A stretch of 25,788 nucleotides of DNA from CAYLNK01 sp964384675 (GTDB taxonomy: Bacteria; Acidobacteriota; Thermoanaerobaculia; UBA5066). Each line of letters starts with the position of its first letter. The stretch's first letter is position 1. The notes under the pieces were generated by a model. The model had not been told where the DNA came from, did not search any database, and saw only the letters and a list, made by a program, of their open reading frames with translations. The translations under genes and the position numbers were made by a program. Below are positions 22,254-25,788 of this stretch, in pieces. The DNA lies in contig CAYLNK010000057.1 in the NCBI GenBank assembly GCA_964384675.1, positions 1 through 25,788 on the forward strand, given 5' to 3'.

Positions 22254-24581
22254 TCAGGACGCCAGGAGGGCGGTGAACGCCGGGTCGTCCCTCAGGGGGG
22301 CGAGGCCGGGGTCGATGGCGGCGCGGGCCAGGGTGAAGCGCTTCCTCCGGCGGGCCGCCTCCCGGAGGGTCTCGATCGCGCGGGCGCTCTCCCCGAGCTG
22401 GGCGTGCGCCACCGCGGCGTAGAAGCGGGTGAACGGATCGTCCGCCCCGGCGGCCAGCCGCGCCTCGAAGCCCGCCACCGACCGGCGCAGGAGCGCCCGG
22501 CCCTCCGTCTCCTGGCCCCGGGCCAGGAGGAGGCTCCCCAGCCGCGCGTCGATCTCGATCAGGGTCCGCTCCTTCAGGGAGTGGTCGTGGCTCGCCAGGA
22601 AGTCGAGCTCGCGGCGGAACTCGGCCTCGGCCTCGTCGAGCCGCCCGGTCTGGGCCAGGACCTGCGCGAGCCGCGCGTGCGCCCCGACGATCAGGAAGCC
22701 CGCCTTACCCGAGATCAGGTGCTCCTGCAGCTCGACGGCCCGCCGCGCCGCGACCTCCGCGGCGGGGAGCTCTCCCAGCAGGATGCGGGCGTGCGAGAGC
22801 TGGAGCGCGGCCCAGCCGGCCTGGGGGTTCAGGGCGAGGGCGCTCTCCAGCTCCGCCGCGCACTCGGCGAAGCGCGCCTTCCCGATGAAGAGGATGCGCG
22901 CGTGCGTCGAGTGCGCCGCGGCGTCCGCGGGGTTCAGGTCGAGCGCGCGCCGCACGGCGTCGAGCGCCTCGTCGTCGCGGCCCAGGTAGCCGAGCGCGGA
23001 CGCGAGCCCGCGCCACCCCTCGGCCAGCGCCGGGCTCCGGCCGACGGCTCGCCGGAAGAGCTCGACGGCGCGCTCGACGAGCTCGGGCGCCGCCAGGTCC
23101 TGCCCCTTGTCGTCGTACGCCATCGCCAGGGCCACCTGGGCCTTCACGAACGACGGGTCGAGCGCCACGGCCCGCTCGAAGAGCAGGATCGCCCGCTCCA
23201 GCGGCTCGCGGCCCGAAGCGCGGCGGTTGAAGAGGCCGCGGGTGTACGCCTCGTACGCGGCCGGCACGGCGGCCTCGTCCTCCGGCGCCGCCGACCCGGC
23301 GCCGCCCAGCCACGGGAGGCCGAGCGCCAGCTCCCTCACGATCCGGTCCTGGAGCACGAAGAGGTCGCTCGCGCGGCCGTCGACCTTGACGGTGTGGAGC
23401 ACCTCGCCGGTCGAAAGCTCCAGGAAGCGAGCGTTGATGCGCAGCCGGTCTCCGACGCGCTGGTAGCCGCCGCTCACCATCCAGCGCGCCCCCAGCCCGC
23501 GCGCGACCTCGGTTGCGAGGCGCTCGTCCAGGCCGGGGCGCGCGGCCCGCTGGTTGCGGCTCACCTCGGCCACCCGCTCGCTCCCGATCACGGCGAGGCT
23601 GCCCAGAGCCTTCAGGTCCGCGGTGACGGTCTCGGCGATCCCGGTGCCGATCCACTCGTCCTCGGGCGTCCCGGTCACGTTCACGAAGCAGAGGACCGCG
23701 ACCGACCGATCGCTCGTCTCCCGCCTCCCGAGCCCCGGCTCGCGGAGCAGCGCGACGAGGTCGTGCTCCACCTCGCGCAGCGAGGCGTACCGCCTGTCGC
23801 GGTCCTTCTCGAGCATCTTCCTCACGATCCGCCACAGCTCGGGGCTCACCGCATCGTTCAGCTGCGGGAGCGGGACCGGATCGACGCGCAGCAGCGCGTC
23901 GAACTTCGCGACGAGGTTCTCCCCGGTGAACGGCAGGCGCCGGCCCAGGAGCTCGTACAGGAGGACGCCGAGCGAGAAGACGTCGGTGCGGGCGTCGAGC
24001 TCCCGCCCGAGCGCCTGCTCGGGGGACATGTACGACACCGTCCCGCCGGCGTTCTCGTCGGGCAGGAGGACGGCCCCAGGCCGGCTCCACGTCTCGCGGT
24101 CGTCCAGGAGGGCCGGGCGGTACATCGCGAGCCCGAAGTCGAGCACCTTGACTCGCCCGCCCTCGGTGACGATCACGTTCGAAGGCTTCACGTCCCGGTG
24201 GACGACGCCCAGCCGGTGCGCCTCGTCGAGCGCGCCCGCCACCTGGAGCACCGCCTTGACGATCTCCTCGACGCCGGCGAGGCCCGCCTCGGTGAGCGTG
24301 CGGCCCGCGACGTACTCCATCGCGATGAAGCTGAACCGCTCGCCGTCGCGCTCGGCCTCGACGATCTCGTAGACGGTCGCGATCCCCGGGTGGCTGAGCG
24401 CCGACGCGACGCGCGCCTCGTGCTGGAGGCGGCGGTGCTTCTCCTCCTCCGACCCGCAGCGGAGCGCCTTGAGCGCGACGAGGCGATGGAGGCTCAGGTC
24501 CTCCGCCTTGTACACCTCGCCCATCCCGCCCTGGCCGATCCGCTCCAGGATCCGATAGCGGCCCAGGACCTCGCCGGTCAT
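22254..24581 (-). CDS. Ser/Thr protein kinase with TolB-N-like domain and TPRs
   Basis: Hanks-type kinase fusion, 775 residues. The kinase domain is about 9-280: glycine loop IGQGGMGEVYKAE, Lys38 (VALKAL), the catalytic loop HRDVKPSN (His128-Asp130), DFG at 148-150, and SYMSPEQALG. The activation segment between DFG and SPE is long (about 35 residues). A TolB-N/FlgO-like nucleotide-cyclase-associated domain follows at about 292-425 (SVAVLCFVNVTG, IGTGIAETVTADL, ARWMVSGGYQRVGDRLRINAR). At least seven TPR-like helical pairs run from 432 to the end. No transmembrane segment is seen, so it is probably cytosolic. This layout is common in Acidobacteriota. The ATG at 24581 overlaps the dienelactone hydrolase stop (ATGA), so the two are translationally coupled. 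A longer frame upstream is the antisense-frame shadow of that gene and is rejected. Confidence 0.93.
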   Translation of the reverse strand: MTGEVLGRYRILERIGQGGMGEVYKAEDLSLHRLVALKALRCGSEEEKHRRLQHEARVASALSHPGIATVYEIVEAERDGERFSFIAMEYVAGRTLTEAGLAGVEEIVKAVLQVAGALDEAHRLGVVHRDVKPSNVIVTEGGRVKVLDFGLAMYRPALLDDRETWSRPGAVLLPDENAGGTVSYMSPEQALGRELDARTDVFSLGVLLYELLGRRLPFTGENLVAKFDALLRVDPVPLPQLNDAVSPELWRIVRKMLEKDRDRRYASLREVEHDLVALLREPGLGRRETSDRSVAVLCFVNVTGTPEDEWIGTGIAETVTADLKALGSLAVIGSERVAEVSRNQRAARPGLDERLATEVARGLGARWMVSGGYQRVGDRLRINARFLELSTGEVLHTVKVDGRASDLFVLQDRIVRELALGLPWLGGAGSAAPEDEAAVPAAYEAYTRGLFNRRASGREPLERAILLFERAVALDPSFVKAQVALAMAYDDKGQDLAAPELVERAVELFRRAVGRSPALAEGWRGLASALGYLGRDDEALDAVRRALDLNPADAAAHSTHARILFIGKARFAECAAELESALALNPQAGWAALQLSHARILLGELPAAEVAARRAVELQEHLISGKAGFLIVGAHARLAQVLAQTGRLDEAEAEFRRELDFLASHDHSLKERTLIEIDARLGSLLLARGQETEGRALLRRSVAGFEARLAAGADDPFTRFYAAVAHAQLGESARAIETLREAARRRKRFTLARAAIDPGLAPLRDDPAFTALLAS

Positions 24582-25471
24582 CGGGTCTCGAGGTGCTTCT
24601 TCAGGAACGCGACGGTGCGCGGCCACGCCTTCTCGGCGGCGCGCCGGTTGGCGCCGTCGCGGTCGGCCTGGGCGCGCAGGAAGCCGTGCCCCGCCCCCTC
24701 GAACAGCTCCGCCTCGAAGCTCTTCCCGAGCTTCTTCAGCTCCGCCTGCGCCGGCTCGACGGTGGCCGTCACCCGGGCGTCGTCGGCGCCGTACAGGCCG
24801 AGCACCGGGGCGCCCACCCGGGCGAGGTCCGCGGTCTCGGGGCTCGTGCCGTAGTAGACGACCGCGGCGTTCAGTCCGCGCTGGTCGGCCGCGTAGGCGA
24901 AGCTCCGGCTTCCGCCCCAGCAGAAGCCGACGGTGCCGGTCCTCGGTGCGGCGGCGGGGAGCGCCAGCGCCCACGTCCGCACGGCGTCGAGGCGGCGGGT
25001 CGCCTCGGCGGGGGTGAGGCCGCGGATCAGCTTCACCACGTCGTCCCGGCTCGCGGCGGCCTCCGTGCCGCCTCCGCCCGGACCCATCCCCGAGATCAGG
25101 TCGGGTGCGACGGCGAGGAAGCCGTCGGCGGCGAGCGAGTCGGCCACCGAGCGGATCCAGTCGGTGAGGCCGAAGATCTCGTGGATCACGAGGACGACGG
25201 GAGCCTTCCCCTTCCGCTCGGGATAGACGACCCAGGTCCGCAGCTTCACCTCAGAGCCGGGGAGGGCCACGTCGACCCACTCGCCGTGGCGCGGCGACGT
25301 GTCGAGGGCGGCCTTGGCCCCGGCCTCGCCGGGGGCGACCCGGGCCGCGGGCACGGCGGTGGGTGAAGCCGGCGGCGTCGTGGCCGGCGGCTTCTCCGAT
25401 GCGGCCAGGGTCGCTGCGGTGAGCGTCGCGAGGGAGAGGAGGGCGGCGCGGCGGAGGTGGTGGGTTCGCAC
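24578..25471 (-). CDS. secreted dienelactone hydrolase family protein
   Basis: Alpha/beta-hydrolase of 297 residues. The N-terminal 25 residues look like a signal peptide (RRAALLSLATLTAATLAAS), followed by a Pro/Ala/Thr-rich linker to about 55, so export is likely. Catalytic residues of the dienelactone hydrolase family are visible: Glu98 in VIHEIFG, the nucleophile Cys184 in GFCWGGS, Asp231 in YGADDAR and His262 in GAGHGF. Many members are general carboxylesterases; the substrate is unknown. The start is a GTG at 25471, 23 bp after the ketosynthase-like stop, and the gene overlaps the kinase start by 4 bp. The minus-strand order is ketosynthase-like, hydrolase, kinase, all in one unit. Confidence 0.92.
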   Translation of the reverse strand: MRTHHLRRAALLSLATLTAATLAASEKPPATTPPASPTAVPAARVAPGEAGAKAALDTSPRHGEWVDVALPGSEVKLRTWVVYPERKGKAPVVLVIHEIFGLTDWIRSVADSLAADGFLAVAPDLISGMGPGGGGTEAAASRDDVVKLIRGLTPAEATRRLDAVRTWALALPAAAPRTGTVGFCWGGSRSFAYAADQRGLNAAVVYYGTSPETADLARVGAPVLGLYGADDARVTATVEPAQAELKKLGKSFEAELFEGAGHGFLRAQADRDGANRRAAEKAWPRTVAFLKKHLETR

Positions 25472-25494
25472 GGGCGAAGCCTAGCCCATGGGGG

Positions 25495-25788
25495 CTACAC
25501 CGCGGTGAGGACCGCCGTCAGGAAGTTGCCGCCCGCGCCGAAGCCGTTCACGACGACCGCGCCGAGCGACGGGTCGTCGCCGAGCTGCGCGGCCGCGATC
25601 GCCAGCTGGATCGCCCCGATCGCCGGGTTTTCGCCCAGCGCCAGCTTCACCGCGGTCGCCGGCACGTCGCGGCCGAAGACCAGGCGAAGCGCCTCGCGCT
25701 CGGCGGCGTCGGTCGTGGTCACGCCGTTGGCCGAGAGGTGAACGAGCCCGACCGCGGCCGGCTCGACGCCGGCGTCCGCGAGCGCGGC
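25495..25788 (-). CDS. beta-ketoacyl synthase-like protein, C-terminal part only
   Basis: The last 97 residues of a gene cut by the right window edge; the frame is open to base 25788, so the GTG at 25722 is not the start. The sequence has the C-terminal layout of FabF/KS-type condensing enzymes: VHLSANGVTTTDAAEREAL, VKLALGENPAIGAIQLAIA, and VVNGFGAGGNF in place of the usual FGFGGxN. The two positions expected to be active-site histidines (AHGT and GHxxGAA motifs) read SANG and GENPAIGA, that is Asn and Glu. Such a protein may not condense normally; a chain-length-factor or other KS partner is possible. The active Cys region is outside the window. The downstream gene is the dienelactone hydrolase. 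Confidence 0.8.
   Translation of the reverse strand, partial: AALADAGVEPAAVGLVHLSANGVTTTDAAEREALRLVFGRDVPATAVKLALGENPAIGAIQLAIAAAQLGDDPSLGAVVVNGFGAGGNFLTAVLTAV

Noticed and set aside
21897..24854. Plus-strand frame of 985 codons
   Set aside because: Antisense to cupin, kinase and hydrolase genes whose motifs are intact; its translation is low-complexity.
24582..24974. N-terminal extension of the Ser/Thr kinase
   Set aside because: This part overlaps the dienelactone hydrolase in another frame and has shadow composition; the kinase fold begins right after the ATG at 24581.
25495..25722. Complete 75-residue small protein starting at GTG 25722
   Set aside because: The frame is open to the window edge, with ketosynthase-like residues (VHLSANG) before the GTG, so it is an internal codon of a larger gene.
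1..25788. CRISPR arrays, tRNA/rRNA genes, insertion sequences, prophage or att sites
   Set aside because: No direct-repeat array, tRNA-like cloverleaf, transposase, integrase or terminal inverted repeats were noticed on reading both strands; short hairpins found are terminator-type.

Overview
This is a dense, very GC-rich bacterial chromosomal segment with 19 protein-coding genes, two of them cut by the window edges. I see no tRNA, rRNA, CRISPR array, insertion sequence or phage gene. No gene-free gap exceeds about 130 bp. The gene set suggests an Acidobacteriota-type genome, perhaps Thermoanaerobaculia-like: an exosortase H pair with an IPTL-CTERM-like surface protein, a Ser/Thr kinase fused to a TolB-N/FlgO-like domain and TPRs, and GC-saturated codons. 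That placement is inference from gene content, not phylogeny.

Left part (1-9.9 kb). An NtrC-like AAA+ regulator without the sigma54-contacting GAFTGA loop runs in from the left edge. It converges on a two-gene minus-strand unit: exosortase XrtH and its associated membrane protein. Divergent from xrtH is an NtrB-like sensor histidine kinase, followed by a CDF metal transporter. Then comes a divergent pair, a YbgC-like thioesterase and a flavin-dependent halogenase-like enzyme, sharing an 18-bp intergenic region, and then a B12-binding radical SAM protein resembling HpnR. A secreted protein with an Ig-like domain and a variant IPTL-CTERM tail (IPTAGG followed by TM and RR) ends this part and is the obvious candidate XrtH substrate.

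Middle part (9.9-22.2 kb). This is a reductive pyrimidine (uracil/thymine) catabolism locus: NCS1 nucleobase permease, PreA-type dihydropyrimidine dehydrogenase, dihydropyrimidinase, beta-ureidopropionase, and CoA-acylating (methyl)malonate-semialdehyde dehydrogenase. They would import the base, reduce the ring, open it, release beta-alanine or beta-aminoisobutyrate, and finally oxidise the derived semialdehyde to acetyl- or propionyl-CoA. The PreT partner and the beta-alanine transaminase are absent here, and PreA lacks the usual C-terminal [4Fe-4S] domain. An SthA-like flavoprotein translationally coupled to a cupin heads the minus-strand operon. Inserted among these genes are a two-gene membrane unit whose second member carries an Imm70-like immunity domain, and a periplasmic alpha-amino acid ester hydrolase.

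Right part (22.2-25.8 kb). A tight minus-strand unit runs from a ketosynthase-like protein (cut by the right edge; both catalytic histidines appear replaced) through a secreted dienelactone hydrolase to the Ser/Thr kinase, the last two overlapping by ATGA.

Several genes at unit starts have no usable Shine-Dalgarno sequence but a -10-like hexamer 6-9 nt before the start codon, suggesting leaderless transcripts. Operon-internal genes, by contrast, mostly have GGAGG-type sites.
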